Assembly: GCA_963732355.1 (NCBI GenBank)
Contig: CAVSZD010000006.1
Location: forward strand, 372,001 to 436,000
DNA: 64,000 bases
Direction: 5' to 3'
Source of the DNA: JADKAV01 sp963732355
Lineage (GTDB): Bacteria > Actinomycetota > Actinomycetes > S36-B12 > UBA10799
How positions within the stretch are numbered: position 1 is the first letter of the stretch; the number at the start of each line of letters is the position of its first letter. Below, in pieces: positions 44,584-53,939 of the stretch. A program made the translations under genes and the position numbers. The notes beneath the pieces were generated by a model. The model was not told the origin of the DNA and searched no databases. It was given only the letters and a program-made list of their open reading frames with translations.

Positions 44584-45470
44584 CTACGGCAGGAACCGAG
44601 CGCGGCCCAGGCTGTTGGTCAGGTACGCGTCGCCGGCCTCACCGAACAACATCGACTCCCACCGGTTGATGGTCGCCGGCAGTTTCGCACCGATGCCCTT
44701 GGTCGGTTGTTTCCGGCTGACGTAATAGACCCCGTATGAACCGCTATAGGTGCGATCGCGGGTGCTCTGCTCACTGGGCGTCACACCGTCCACGGGCACC
44801 GGGCATCGCGTGGAGTTGAGGTACCTGGCGGCGTACGACAGCTTCTGAATACCCACCGAACCGCCCGAGACCGACAGCGTGCCAGAGTCCGTGGTGCGCT
44901 GGGTCCCCGGCGCGAATGAGTTGCGCCCGAAATGCCAACGGGGTTTGCCGTCGCTGGCGCCGGCGACCCGCAGCACCACCTTGGCGTCCCGCTCCTGCGG
45001 CCACCCCGGGAACACCTGACGCCAGTCGGTGATGAACCGTCGAGCAGGCCCTGGAGTTGCTGGCCCGTTACTCCCGCGCAGGCCGGCGAACCGGCGTCGG
45101 CGAGCAGCACGTCGGCATCCAGCCACAGCAGCCGCTGCTTGAGCTTGAACTTCTTCAATTGCTTCTTCGTCAAGGCCTTGTCGTACAGACCGGCGGTGGT
45201 GGTGCCGGTCCGGCCGCCCTGCTGACGGAGCATGTACTTCGGCAATTGTTGGATGGCGACGTTGTTCCACCGGATCCGGTACTTGGTGGCACCGATCGTG
45301 AACGCGTCGAGTTCGGGGGCGATGTTGGGCAGCGCGGCGGCGTCATCCCACAACTGCGGGGGCATCTGCACAGAGACCTGCCAGAAGTCGGTGACGGTCT
45401 TCGCGGAGGCGGGCGCCGCGACCAGCCCAGTCGCTGCCACGGCAGCGGCACATACACTCGCGAGTCGCAT
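44584..45470 (-). CDS. Secreted PstS-like substrate-binding protein, frameshifted
   Basis: Starts at ATG 45470 with signal peptide MRLASVCAAAVAATGLVAAP (cleaved near ASAK); 45506 is a longer option. The first frame has FWQVSVQMPPQLWDDAAALP and the TKKQLKKFKLKQRLLWLDAD helix to about 45040. The next frame goes on FITDWRQVFPGWPQERDAKV, VLRVAGASDGKPRWHFGRNS and PVPVDGVTPSEQSTRDRTYS, ending at 44584. Layout and the ITDWRQVFPGW / R-AGASDG steps recall periplasmic phosphate-binding-like domains. Repaired length is about 295 residues. No transporter genes of that type are next to it. Confidence 0.6.
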
Positions 45471-45572
45471 CGAACCAGCATGAAGGCGCAGCCGGGCGCG
45501 GGTCAACGGGCCTGCGCAAGGTTGATCACTTCGTGACCCTTGGGCGATTCGCCGCGGGAGTACGCTGGAGAC

Positions 45573-46476
45573 ATGGACGGGCCAGCGACGGCCCTACGGC
45601 TCCAGGGCCTCACCAAGTTCTACGGGAGCCAGCGCGGAATCGAGGATCTGAACCTCGAGGTGGAGCCGGGCGAAGTCTTCGGATTCCTCGGCCCCAACGG
45701 CGCCGGGAAGACCACAACGATCCGCATGATCCTGGGATTACTGCACCCCACCGGGGGCTGCGGGCACGTCTTCGGCCGCGACATCGTGACGGACAGCGTC
45801 GCAGTGAGGGCGAACACGGGCTACCTCCCCGGAGATCTGGCCCTGTACGACCGCATGCGCGTGGGAGATCTGCTGGCCTTCCTGGCAAGGATGCGTGGCG
45901 GAGTCGAGCGTGACCGCTACACGGGACTGGCCCAGCGGCTGCACCTCGATCTGGATCGCCGGATCAAGGGACCTGTCCCGGGGCAACCGGCAGAAGGTCG
46001 GTGTGGTGCAGGCCTTCATGCACTCGCCGCAGTTGCTCGTCCTGGATGAGCCGACATCCGGGCTGGACCCGATTGTGCAAGCCGAGTTCCAGCGACTCGT
46101 CCGCGAGACGGTGCAGGGCGGGGCCACGGTCTTCTTGTCCTCGCACGTCCTGACCGAGGTGCAGGAGATGGCCGACCGGGTGGGCATCGTGGTGCAGGGC
46201 CGGCTGGTGGTGGTCGATTCGGTCGACATGCTGCGAGAGCGGGCGGCCCGCCGGATAGAGATCGACTTCCCCGCAGCCCCACCACCGGAGTTGGCGGACT
46301 TCCCCGGCGTGCAGCGCATCGAGGCCCGCGGGTCCACTGCGACGTACTGGGTCGCCGGGCCGATCGGGTCGTTGCTCAAGATCGCCGTCGACCACGGCGC
46401 GGTCGACATCCACACCCACGATCCCGACCTTGAGGACGCGTTCCTGGGATTCGTCGAAGGCGGTGAGCAGTCATGA
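45573..46476 (+). CDS. ABC-2 type exporter, ATP-binding subunit, frameshifted
   Basis: From ATG 45573. Walker A GPNGAGKTTTIRMILGLL is intact in the first frame. At about 45965 the frame is lost: the sequence reads ATCAAGGGACCTG where IKDLSRGNRQKVG would need one G fewer. The second frame has the signature DLSRGNRQKVGVVQAF, Walker B LLVLDEPTSGLDP and LSSHVLTEVQEMADRVGIVV to 46476. About 301 residues if repaired. The ATG of the permease overlaps its stop (ATGA). The break sits in a GGG run, which favours a sequence error. Confidence 0.85.
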
Positions 46477-47324
46477 CCACACTGACCGCGGCCACCCTGC
46501 GCGCTGTGCCCCACGCGAGCCCGCAGGTTCTCGCACTGACCCTTCGCACCCTGCGCGACAGGTGGCGTTCGACCTTCGGCTGGGGGCTTGGCCTGTGTCT
46601 CATGGCGGTGGTCCAACTGGCCGTCTACCCATCCGTGGCGAAGTCGTCGCAGAGCATGCAGAGTTTCGTCAGCGAGTGGCCTGAGGCGTTCCGCGAGGCC
46701 TTCAACCTCGATGCCTACACCACCGGCGCGGGCTTCCTCAACGCTGAGATGTTCTCGATGATGATCCCACTGGTTCTCATCGCGGTGGCGTCCAGTGGCG
46801 GCTCATCGGCGACCGCGGGGGAAGAGGACCGGGGGACCGCCGACCTGCTCCTCGCACTGCCCGTAAGCCGCACCCGGGTGCTCGTGGCCAAGACCCTCGC
46901 GACCACCGTGGCTGTCCTGCTTGTGTCCCTGGCCACCTTCGTCACGATCGCAGTCGGCGCCGGTTTCGTGGACCTTGAGATCGCAGTCGCCGACCTGGCC
47001 AGCGGATTCGTCATGACCACCCTGCTGGGCATGTTCTTCGGCAGTGTGGCGTTGCTGATCGGAGCCTGGACAGGGCATCGGGCCCTGGCTCTCGGCAGCG
47101 CTGTCGCACTGGCGCTCGCGGCGTTCCTGCTCAACGCGCTGGCTCCCATGGCCGACTGGCTCGAGCCGTGGCAACAGGTGTCTGCGTTCCACTGGGCCTT
47201 GGGAAACAACCCCTTGGTCAACGGGATGGACCCGCCCTTGGCCGGGCTGCTCCTGGGGCTGTCCGTGATCATGTGGCTGCTTGCCGACGTGGCGTTCCGG
47301 CACCACGACATCGGCGGGCGCTGA
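46473..47324 (+). CDS. ABC-2 type permease
   Basis: 283 residues, six helices: FGWGLGLCLMAVVQLAVYPS, FSMMIPLVLIAVASSGGSSA, TLATTVAVLLVSLATFVTIA, FVMTTLLGMFFGSVALLIGA, LALGSAVALALAAFLLNALA, LAGLLLGLSVIMWLLADVAF. The loop TAGEEDRGTADLLLALPVSR is the hallmark of NatB/YxlG-like exporters (EE-x-x-GT-x-LLLALPVSR). Coupled to the ATPase. Confidence 0.92.
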   Translation: MTTLTAATLRAVPHASPQVLALTLRTLRDRWRSTFGWGLGLCLMAVVQLAVYPSVAKSSQSMQSFVSEWPEAFREAFNLDAYTTGAGFLNAEMFSMMIPLVLIAVASSGGSSATAGEEDRGTADLLLALPVSRTRVLVAKTLATTVAVLLVSLATFVTIAVGAGFVDLEIAVADLASGFVMTTLLGMFFGSVALLIGAWTGHRALALGSAVALALAAFLLNALAPMADWLEPWQQVSAFHWALGNNPLVNGMDPPLAGLLLGLSVIMWLLADVAFRHHDIGGR

Positions 47325-47343
47325 AGCCTGGACCTACGATTGA

Positions 47344-47856
47344 GTGGTGCGACGCGTGGTGGTGCTGTTCGCCGCCGCATTGGTGCTGGCGGGGTGCGGC
47401 AGCGACTTCCAGCGCACCGTCCCGAAGGAGTACCGCAAACCGCTCAAGGCGGCCGCGAAGGAGTGCCCCGAACTGACCCCCCGCCTGCTGGCCGCCCAGA
47501 TCGACCAGGAGTCCAGCTTCGACCCCGATGCGGTGTCCAAGGCCGGCGCCGAGGGCATCGCGCAATTCGTGCCAGACACGTGGGCGGTGTGGGGTCAGGA
47601 CCTCGACGGTGACGGCGTGGCCTCGCCGTACAACGCGCTCGAGGCCATCGACGCCCAGGCGCGGCTCATGTGCTTCTTGATCTTCGAGGCCAAGAGCTCA
47701 GGCATCGACGGCGACCCCATCGATCTTGCACTCGCCGCCTACAACGCCGGCTGGAGCAATGTCGTGCGCTACGACGGAATCCCGCCGTTCAACGAGACTG
47801 AGGACTACGTCAAGCGCATCCGCGACCGCGAGGACGGCTACCGGTTCCGGGGATAG
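47344..47856 (+). CDS. Lytic transglycosylase (SLT-type) lipoprotein
   Basis: 170 residues from GTG 47344. Signal peptide with lipobox LVLAGC (Cys18). The SLT domain (45-165) has the catalytic Glu56 in AAQIDQESSFDPDAVSKAGA, then GIAQFVPDTWAVWGQD, LALAAYNAGWSNV and TEDYVKRIRDRE, all canonical. It breaks the glycan strand of peptidoglycan and is anchored by its lipid. It stands 20 bp after the permease and may be cotranscribed. Confidence 0.9.
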   Translation: MVRRVVVLFAAALVLAGCGSDFQRTVPKEYRKPLKAAAKECPELTPRLLAAQIDQESSFDPDAVSKAGAEGIAQFVPDTWAVWGQDLDGDGVASPYNALEAIDAQARLMCFLIFEAKSSGIDGDPIDLALAAYNAGWSNVVRYDGIPPFNETEDYVKRIRDREDGYRFRG

Positions 47857-47927
47857 GTCCGAGGAGCCTTTCGGTGCCAAACCGACCGCTGACTGGGCCT
47901 CCAGTCACCCAAAGGCCCCGAACCTGC

Positions 47928-48381
47928 TCAAACCCGGCTCGGTCGCAGTTGATACTCCGCGCGAGTCCGCACGACCGTCCGGCCGGTTTCGTCCTCCCCG
48001 TGCAACTCCAGCGTGAACTCGGCCTTGCCCTCGGCGTCGGCGACCGCGGCCAGCCTGCTGCAATTCCTCCGGGTCAATGGCCGCACGCAAGGTGACGTCG
48101 GTGCGAGCAGGTGCAAGAAAGTCCACCTCGAACCGGGTGACGATCGGGACGTACTTGCCGGGTTCGAGCACACCGAGAGGGATCAAACCCCCCGGCAGTT
48201 CGGCCAGCCCGAACAGCGCCCCGGCGTACATGGTGCCCATGTGGTTGGCGTTGCCCTCGATCGGTACCTTGAGCAGCACGCTGCCCGTCCCGATCTCCTC
48301 CACCGTCACGCCCAGCCGACCGATGGCCGGAACGGTCTGGTGCACGAACTGCGTGGCTTGTTCCGGGGTGATCTCGATCAT
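47928..48381 (-). CDS. DUF4442 / PaaI-like hot-dog thioesterase, frameshifted
   Basis: ATG 48381, overlapping the stop of the hydrolase gene (ATGA). MIEITPEQATQFVHQTVPAI, VLLKVPIEGNANHMGTMYAG, ALFGLAELPGGLIPLGVLEP and IVTRFEVDFLAPARTDVTLR are a hot-dog fold. After a break near 48060 the next frame gives RLAAVADAEGKAEFTLELHG, VRTRAEYQLRPSRV, ending at 47928. Repaired length is about 151 residues. DUF4442/YiiD-type domains hydrolyse or bind acyl-CoA. Likely cotranscribed with the serine hydrolase. Confidence 0.75.
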
Positions 48382-49799
48382 TCCGGCAGCGTTTCCAGTA
48401 CGTCGCTGAGGAACTGGCAGCGGTCGAAGACCTCTTCGCCGTTGAAGGTCCAGCCCATTCGAACGATCACCGCGTCGCGCGACGGGACCATGGCCACGGT
48501 CTGGCCCCAGTGCCCGCCCATGTACAAGGTGTCCTCAGGGATGCCCGGCGTTCCCTTGCACTCTCCTCCGACGGGGTTGGCCGGGATCCAGGTCTGGGCG
48601 CCGTAACCGGCCCCCTCACCCTCTGGCAACGACGAGGTGCCGGCGGTCTCCCACCAACTGGCGGGCAGCACCTGCTGACCGTCCCACTGCCCGTCGTTGA
48701 GCATCACTTCTCCGAGCCGCGCCCAGTCAGTGACGCTGGCCCACAGGTAGGACGAGCCCACCCAGGTGCCGCTCTCGTCGGTCTCCAGGGTCGCGGTCTT
48801 CACGCCGATCGGGTCGAACAGTGCGGTCCTGGAGTAGTCCCAGTACTCCTGCTGGGAGTCGAACTGCGCCTCCACGATCTGGGCCACGATGTTGGACACC
48901 GCGCTGAGGTACTCCCAGTTGGTGCCCGGCGGGAACTCGCTGGGGTGGTCCGCGGCCCAGTCGGCCATGTTGGGCTGGTTGTAGAGCATGTCCAGCACAT
49001 CGCTGCCGGGTTCGTAGCCCTCGTTGATCTTCAAACCCGAGCGCATGTACATGAGGTCCGCGACCGTGATCTGCGCCCGCTCGTCCTGCGCCCACTGCGC
49101 GACCCACTCCGGCGCCTTGCCTTCGGGGAATGCGTCGATCACCGGGGTCTCGATGTCGAGGCCGACCTCTTCGAACTTCTTGTAGGCCAGCATCGCGGCC
49201 ACGGTCTTGGTCATCGACCAACCGTGAAGCGCGACGTTCTTCTCGATGTCCTTGCCGTCGCGCACGAGCAGGAGCTTGCCGTCTTGAACCACCGCGACAC
49301 CGCGGGCATTGGCACCCAGTGGGTCACCGGAGTCGGCGAACGCCTCGTCAACGACCTTGGTCAACGCGGTGTCGTCGAAACCGGCCGGCGGCTGCGGCGC
49401 ATCACCGGCGGGCCACGGGGCTGGATCCGCCGGGGCAGGTGTGTAGGGGACCGCGGAGGGATCCGCCGGAGCACCGAGCACGCAGCCTCGATCGGTCACA
49501 AGCGAGGCCTGCCGCTTGAACATGCCCAAGAACTTGCCCGTGGCGTAGTGCTCCTCTTCATTGAGCTCGGCGGAGACCAAGCCGAACAACAGCGGGCTAG
49601 CCGGAACGACGTCCTGTTCCATCAGCGTGTTCGCGTCGCCGGAACGGCCTGCGACGAAGCTCGCCGAGCACAGGGCCTTGGCGGCCATCGCCGAGCCGGT
49701 CGTCGGGATCTGCAGGTACCAGAGGATGCCCACGACGGCCAGCAACAGAACGCCGAAGATCGCGGCCAGGGTGATCAGAATGCGCTTGACCCATTTCAC
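48378..49799 (-). CDS. Membrane-anchored serine hydrolase (class C beta-lactamase fold)
   Basis: 473 residues from GTG 49799; the frame stays open upstream only because it runs into a repeat. Residues 7-29 form a membrane anchor (ILITLAAIFGVLLLAVVGIL). Catalytic SxxK is Ser195-Lys198 (LHGWSMTKTVAAML). The second motif lies in WEYLSAVSNIVAQIVEAQFD, and the third (KTG-like) reads MGGHWGQTVAMVPSRDAVIV. DLMYMRSGLKINEGY and PIGVKTATLETDESG are usual for the esterase/EstB branch of beta-lactamase-fold enzymes. The substrate could be a peptide or a lipid ester. Confidence 0.88.
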   Translation of the reverse strand: MKWVKRILITLAAIFGVLLLAVVGILWYLQIPTTGSAMAAKALCSASFVAGRSGDANTLMEQDVVPASPLLFGLVSAELNEEEHYATGKFLGMFKRQASLVTDRGCVLGAPADPSAVPYTPAPADPAPWPAGDAPQPPAGFDDTALTKVVDEAFADSGDPLGANARGVAVVQDGKLLLVRDGKDIEKNVALHGWSMTKTVAAMLAYKKFEEVGLDIETPVIDAFPEGKAPEWVAQWAQDERAQITVADLMYMRSGLKINEGYEPGSDVLDMLYNQPNMADWAADHPSEFPPGTNWEYLSAVSNIVAQIVEAQFDSQQEYWDYSRTALFDPIGVKTATLETDESGTWVGSSYLWASVTDWARLGEVMLNDGQWDGQQVLPASWWETAGTSSLPEGEGAGYGAQTWIPANPVGGECKGTPGIPEDTLYMGGHWGQTVAMVPSRDAVIVRMGWTFNGEEVFDRCQFLSDVLETLPE

Positions 49800-49874
49800 G
49801 TTCGCAATCGTGGCAGATGTCCGGGGGCCGATGCCGGGCTGGTGGAGGTTCTCAACCCCGGCCGCCGGTCTCGA

Positions 49875-49987
49875 TTGTTGCGTTGTTACCGGTCGCTCTT
49901 GCCGGGTGTCGCGTTGTTGCTGGTTTCGCGCCCGAGAACCAGCACCGTCACGACAAACGATCTTGCACCGCCGCAACAACGCAACAA
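49875..49987. repeat. Nested palindrome, family B, copy 2
   Basis: 113 bp. Outer arms TTGTTGCGTTGTT (49875-49887) and AACAACGCAACAA (49975-49987) are a perfect 13-bp inverted pair. An inner pair GCTGGTT/AACCAGC sits in the middle. It lies just upstream of the serine hydrolase start. Copy 3 begins 151 bp further on and is nearly identical. Confidence 0.9.
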
Positions 49988-50025
49988 ACCAACTGGGGAG
50001 GGCGCTCAACCCCGGCCGGACTCGA

Positions 50026-50139
50026 TTGTTGCGTTGTTACCGGTCACTCCTGCCGGGTGTGGCGTTGTTGCTGGTCTTCGCGCCCGAGAATCAGCACCGT
50101 CACGACAAACGATCTTGCACCGCCGCAACAACGCAACAA
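50026..50139. repeat. Nested palindrome, family B, copy 3
   Basis: 114 bp with the same perfect 13-bp outer arms (50026-50038 and 50127-50139). Together with copy 2 it forms a tandem pair of period 151, separated by 38 bp of related flank (CCCCGGCC...CTCGA). Confidence 0.9.
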
Positions 50140-50187
50140 ACCAACGGGGAAGTGCAAGCCGGCCGCAGTCCGTTGCTCCGCCAATAG

Positions 50188-50221
50188 ACAACAGCCCCGG
50201 CGCAAGCACCGGGGCTGTTGT
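50188..50221 (-). terminator. Hairpin after tRNA-Ser(GCT)
   Basis: ACAACAGCCCCGG (50188-50200) pairs with CCGGGGCTGTTGT (50209-50221), 13 bp perfect, 8-base loop, 6 bases beyond the 3' end of the tRNA on the minus strand. Confidence 0.8.
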
Positions 50222-50227
50222 CTGTGG

Positions 50228-50318
50228 CGGAGGCGGCGGGATTTGAACCCGCGATGGGATTTGAGTCCCAAACCCGCTTAGCAGGCGGGCGCCATAGACC
50301 GGACTAGGCGACGCCTCC
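50228..50318 (-). tRNA. tRNA-Ser (GCT)
   Basis: 91 nt on the minus strand with a long variable arm, as in class II tRNAs. Acceptor GGAGGCG/CGCCTCC, anticodon loop CTGCTAA (GCT), T loop GGTTCAAATCC. CCA is not encoded. Confidence 0.95.
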
Positions 50319-50455
50319 GCGGACAAGTGTATAGGTGGGTTTTCCGGCACCGACGCTCGGCATGAAGCCCTCCCAGCCGCCGTCTTCGCCGCACGAAACG
50401 GATTGATGGTCCTCGGTGGCCAGGTCAGCCCGAACCTCCACGTAATCTGTTCCCA

Positions 50456-50546
50456 GGAGGGCTGTCCGAGCGGCCTAAGGAGACGGTCTTGAAAACCGTT
50501 GTGGCGTTCTGCGTCACCCAGGGTTCGAATCCCTGGCCCTCCGCCA
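50456..50546 (+). tRNA. tRNA-Ser (TGA)
   Basis: Acceptor GGAGGGC (50456-50462) with GCCCTCC, anticodon loop CTTGAAA (TGA), long variable arm TGTGGCGTTCTGCGTCACC, T loop GGTTCGAATCC. The CCA end is encoded (50544-50546). It lies opposite and 137 bp from tRNA-Ser(GCT). Confidence 0.95.
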
Positions 50547-50848
50547 CGCGAGAAGTCTGAACGCTTGCCGACGCTGAATCCGCCCAACGGGTTCTGTCAG
50601 GAGTGAGCAACTGGATGCGGATCGTCGCCGGACGCCACCCGTTGAATGACCTCGATCATTTGCGCGACGGCCGGGGGTGTCCTGATCGCGCGATGCCACA
50701 CAGAGTGGATCGACGGACCGACCGCACTGTTCCCGCAGGACAGGTCGCCGAAGTACCCCGTGGTGGCGCTGGACTCGGTTTCAGTGGGTTGGAAACAGGC
50801 CCACTCGATTCATGATCAACGTCTGCCGGGCAGGAGTACCCTGAGCGA
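50547..50848. other. Gap with no assigned gene
   Basis: About 300 bp between tRNA-Ser(TGA) and the secreted propeller gene. Short frames exist on both strands without a family or a convincing start. Presumably promoter and tRNA 3' region; no repeat recognised. Confidence 0.4.
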
Positions 50849-52765
50849 ATGCGCGCGTTCCTCGCCCTGCCCACGGCCGCGATCACCTCGACGGCTTTGC
50901 TGGGCGCGATTCTGACAGCAACGCCGGCCACTGCCGACGACCAGATCAGTTGGCCTAGCGGCACCTCGATGTCCGCGACCGTTGCCGGCGTTGACCTCGG
51001 GAACGTTGAGCTCACCCAAAGCGCCGTCGCATATGCCGCATGGACGAAGGCCGTGGGCAGCGACTTCCAGCCAGAGGTGAGCCGCGGCGGGAACACGACC
51101 TGGGACCTGGACACCGCGAGCGCGACCGATTCGCAGACCCGCATGGCGATGTCGGCCGACGGCACCGTGGGCTTCGCCGTCTACAAGAAGATGGTCTCCG
51201 GAGACCGCAAACTGCTCTGGTCGCGCTGGGATGGCAGCGGGTGGTCGCCCGGGTCGGTGATCGGCAACAGCGTGGACGTAGCTGCGCCCCCAGCGGTCGA
51301 TCTGCGCGCCGACGGCACGTTCGGAGTGGTGACCTGGCGAGCCAGCAGTGCGTCCGTGTTCGCGATGCGCTTCAACGGCACGACCATGTTGGGCCCCGAC
51401 ACGATGGCTAGCGGCACCTCAGGCTCGCTCTGCGTTGACGTCGCCGACAACGCCAACCGCACCCTGGCCGGGTGGGTGAAGGGCGGCGACCTGGAGTCGC
51501 GGGCCTGGAATGGCAACAGTTGGGACGGCCCACGCGACGCCTCGCTCAACCCTTCTGGCTCCAGCACCGATGCCGGCCAGGTGGCGCTCTCCAGCGACGG
51601 CACCCGGTCCATGGCGTTGTGGAAAGTGAACACCGGCTCGCAATGGGTCGTGCGTGCGGCCAGCGGAAACGGCGACACCTGGAATGCCGCGCAGCCACTG
51701 CACATCGGCGGATACCCCTCGCTGCTGACGGTCGATCTGGCCCTGTCCGACTCCGGCGAGACTGCCTTCGCAGCCTGGTCGGGGATCAGCAGTACCGGTG
51801 GAACAAGCACCTACGCACTGCAAAGTCGCTACTCCAACGGCGCGTGGAACGGCCCGACGATCATGGGCGGTCCCTACATTGACGGCACCCAGCCCACCCC
51901 CGACGTGGCCATCTCCGGCGACGGGGTGCGCGGCCTGATCGGCTATCAGCAGCGGTCTTTCGCCGAGTATCGGGCACAAGCCCGGGTGTTCCTGGGTGGT
52001 ACGTGGGCAGGCCCCAGTTCACTGGGGTTCGCCAACTCCAGCGTGGATTCGGGGCGCACCCAGGTGGCGCTGACATCCAACGGGACCCGCGGCGTCGCGG
52101 TAACCGTGCAGCAGTCAGGAGGACAGCAGTACCTGTTGCTCAGCCAACTCACAGTGTTCACCTCGCCCGGACCGCCGGGAGCCCCGGTCACCGAGAATCT
52201 GACCTACGCGGGCATCACCGCGACGCGTGCCAGTTGGACGCCGCCGACGTTCGACGGGAACTCCCCGCTGCTCGACTACGCGGTGGAGTCCGAACCCGCC
52301 GGCGTGACCTGTGACCCGGGCGCGAGTTCGTCGTGCCTATTGACCGGGATGTTGCCCGGCACGACCTACCGACTGCGGGTGACTGCTCGCAACTCGCGTG
52401 GCACGTCCGTCCCGTCGGAATGGTCCAAGCCCTTCCCCGAGGCCGCACCTGGACCAGGGCCTGGACCCGGACCGGACCCCGCTGCGATCGCGCCGACCAT
52501 CGACAAGATCGGCGTGAGTCTGCGCAAGCGGACAGGACCCACCCGCAAGGTGGTCATCCGCTGGACCGCCGTGGGCGCACCGACCTCCTACCGCGTGCGC
52601 GTGACCAAACCACGCGGTAAGAAGTGGAAGAGGTGGACCACCCAGACGTCAGCGCGGAAGGTATTGAAACTGCGTCGCGGCAAGGTGTACCGAGTCGGGG
52701 TCGAGGCCCGCAACGCGGCGGGATCCTCGCCCGTGGTGGTCAAGCGATTCCGGGTCAAGCGCTGA
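50849..52765 (+). CDS. Secreted beta-propeller-like protein with FN3 domains
   Basis: 638 residues from ATG 50849. Signal peptide 1-30 (MRAFLALPTAAITSTALLGA, cleaved near ATADD). About residues 40-440 hold seven or so blade-like repeats of the form S-DGTxxxAxWxx (MSADGTVGFAVYKK, LRADGTFGVVTWRA, LSSDGTRSMALWKV, ISGDGVRGLIGYQQ, LTSNGTRGVAVTVQ). A fibronectin III domain follows (ATRASWTPPTFDGNSPLLDY, GMLPGTTYRLRVTARNSRGT), then a Pro-Gly linker and a second, very basic FN3-like domain (YRVRVTKPRGKKWKRWTTQT) ending RFRVKR. Extracellular; ligand unknown. Confidence 0.85.
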   Translation: MRAFLALPTAAITSTALLGAILTATPATADDQISWPSGTSMSATVAGVDLGNVELTQSAVAYAAWTKAVGSDFQPEVSRGGNTTWDLDTASATDSQTRMAMSADGTVGFAVYKKMVSGDRKLLWSRWDGSGWSPGSVIGNSVDVAAPPAVDLRADGTFGVVTWRASSASVFAMRFNGTTMLGPDTMASGTSGSLCVDVADNANRTLAGWVKGGDLESRAWNGNSWDGPRDASLNPSGSSTDAGQVALSSDGTRSMALWKVNTGSQWVVRAASGNGDTWNAAQPLHIGGYPSLLTVDLALSDSGETAFAAWSGISSTGGTSTYALQSRYSNGAWNGPTIMGGPYIDGTQPTPDVAISGDGVRGLIGYQQRSFAEYRAQARVFLGGTWAGPSSLGFANSSVDSGRTQVALTSNGTRGVAVTVQQSGGQQYLLLSQLTVFTSPGPPGAPVTENLTYAGITATRASWTPPTFDGNSPLLDYAVESEPAGVTCDPGASSSCLLTGMLPGTTYRLRVTARNSRGTSVPSEWSKPFPEAAPGPGPGPGPDPAAIAPTIDKIGVSLRKRTGPTRKVVIRWTAVGAPTSYRVRVTKPRGKKWKRWTTQTSARKVLKLRRGKVYRVGVEARNAAGSSPVVVKRFRVKR

Positions 52766-52772
52766 CGCCGAA

Positions 52773-52829
52773 CCGAACTGGTTGGGGGTGCCTCATGAGC
52801 GAGGATCGGCCGTGCCCAACCAGGTTCGG
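52773..52829. terminator. Bidirectional hairpin between convergent genes
   Basis: CCGAACTGGTTGGG (52773-52786) pairs with CCCAACCAGGTTCGG (52815-52829) with one bulged base and a 28-base loop. It sits between the 3' ends of the propeller/FN3 gene and the alcohol dehydrogenase gene. Confidence 0.6.
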
Positions 52830-52844
52830 TCCGATCCGGCACCG

Positions 52845-53894
52845 TCAAGGCCGCAGCATCACCTTCAGCGCCTTGCGCTCGTCCATTTCCGCATACCCGG
52901 CTGCGGCCTCATCGATCGGCAGCGTCCGGTCGAACACCCGCCCCGGGTTGACCGTGCCGTCCAGCACCCCGGGCAGAAGGCGCTCGATGTAGGCCCGCAC
53001 CGGTGCCGGGCCGCCAGTGAGGGTGATGTTGTGGCGGAACAGGCTCCCGAACCCGACGGGTGCGGCCTCGTACTGAGGAACACCCACGCGGCTGATCACA
53101 CCACCGGGGCGCACCACGCCGAATGCCTGCTCGTAAGCGGGCATGTGGCCGACGGCTTCGAGCACGGCCAAACTGCCGCCGCCAGTCAGCTCACGCACCT
53201 GGGCGATCCCCGCCTCACCGCGCTCCGCCACGACGTCGGTGGCGCCGAACTCGCGGCCGAGTTCCGTGCGTTGCGGGTGACGGCCCATGAGCACGATCTG
53301 TTCAGCACCGAGCTGACGCGCAGACAACACCGCGAGCAGGCCGACCGCGCCGTCACCGATCACGACGACCGTGCTGCCGGCGGTCACGCCGCCACACACC
53401 GCCGCGTGCCAGCCGGTTCCGTAGACATCCGACAACGTGAGCAGACTTGCTAGGAGGCCCTCATCGGTGTCCGGGCCAACGCCGGGAACCGGCACGAGCG
53501 TGCCGTCGGCCAGTGGGACCCGCACCGCCTGCGCCTGACCACCGGCCGTGCCGAACTTGGGATTGCCCCAGAAGCCCCCAACGACACACGAGGTCTGCAG
53601 GCCCGCGCGGCAGAACTCACAAACGCCGCAGGAGATGGCGAACGGCGCGATGACGAAGTCCCCGACCTTCAGCGTCGTCACCTCGTCGCCGACCTCCTCG
53701 ACCACCCCGATGAACTCGTGGCCCATTGCCGCTCCCGCATCCGAGGCCGGCATGGAGTGGTAGGGGTGCAGGTCGCTGCCGCAGATGCACGTACGCGTCA
53801 CGCGCACCAGGGCATCGGTCGGTTGCTGCAGGGAGGGCTCGGGAGAGTCGATCACGCGGACTTCGCCCGCGCCGTACATGAAGGTGGCTCGCAT
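52845..53894 (-). CDS. Zinc-dependent alcohol dehydrogenase (MDR family)
   Basis: 349 residues from ATG 53894 (TTG 53906 is less likely). Catalytic zinc ligands Cys38 (TCICGSDLHPYH) and His59-Glu60 (MGHEFIGVVEEVG). The structural zinc loop has four Cys at 89, 92, 95 and 103 (SCGVCEFCRAGLQTSC). The NAD(P) Rossmann motif GDGAVGLLAVLSARQLGAEQ is present. It oxidises an alcohol or reduces an aldehyde; the best cue is the tandem GHEFIGVV and GAVGLL, typical of threonine-dehydrogenase-like members. Stands alone. Confidence 0.93.
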   Translation of the reverse strand: MRATFMYGAGEVRVIDSPEPSLQQPTDALVRVTRTCICGSDLHPYHSMPASDAGAAMGHEFIGVVEEVGDEVTTLKVGDFVIAPFAISCGVCEFCRAGLQTSCVVGGFWGNPKFGTAGGQAQAVRVPLADGTLVPVPGVGPDTDEGLLASLLTLSDVYGTGWHAAVCGGVTAGSTVVVIGDGAVGLLAVLSARQLGAEQIVLMGRHPQRTELGREFGATDVVAERGEAGIAQVRELTGGGSLAVLEAVGHMPAYEQAFGVVRPGGVISRVGVPQYEAAPVGFGSLFRHNITLTGGPAPVRAYIERLLPGVLDGTVNPGRVFDRTLPIDEAAAGYAEMDERKALKVMLRP

Positions 53895-53939
53895 GACCCC
53901 AGTCAACCGTGCCTGGCGGAACCGGGCGCGGCGAACCCT

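Noticed and set aside
49800..50009. Longer N-terminus for the serine hydrolase
   Set aside because: The extension is a translation of family B repeats; GTG 49799 is followed at once by a membrane anchor.
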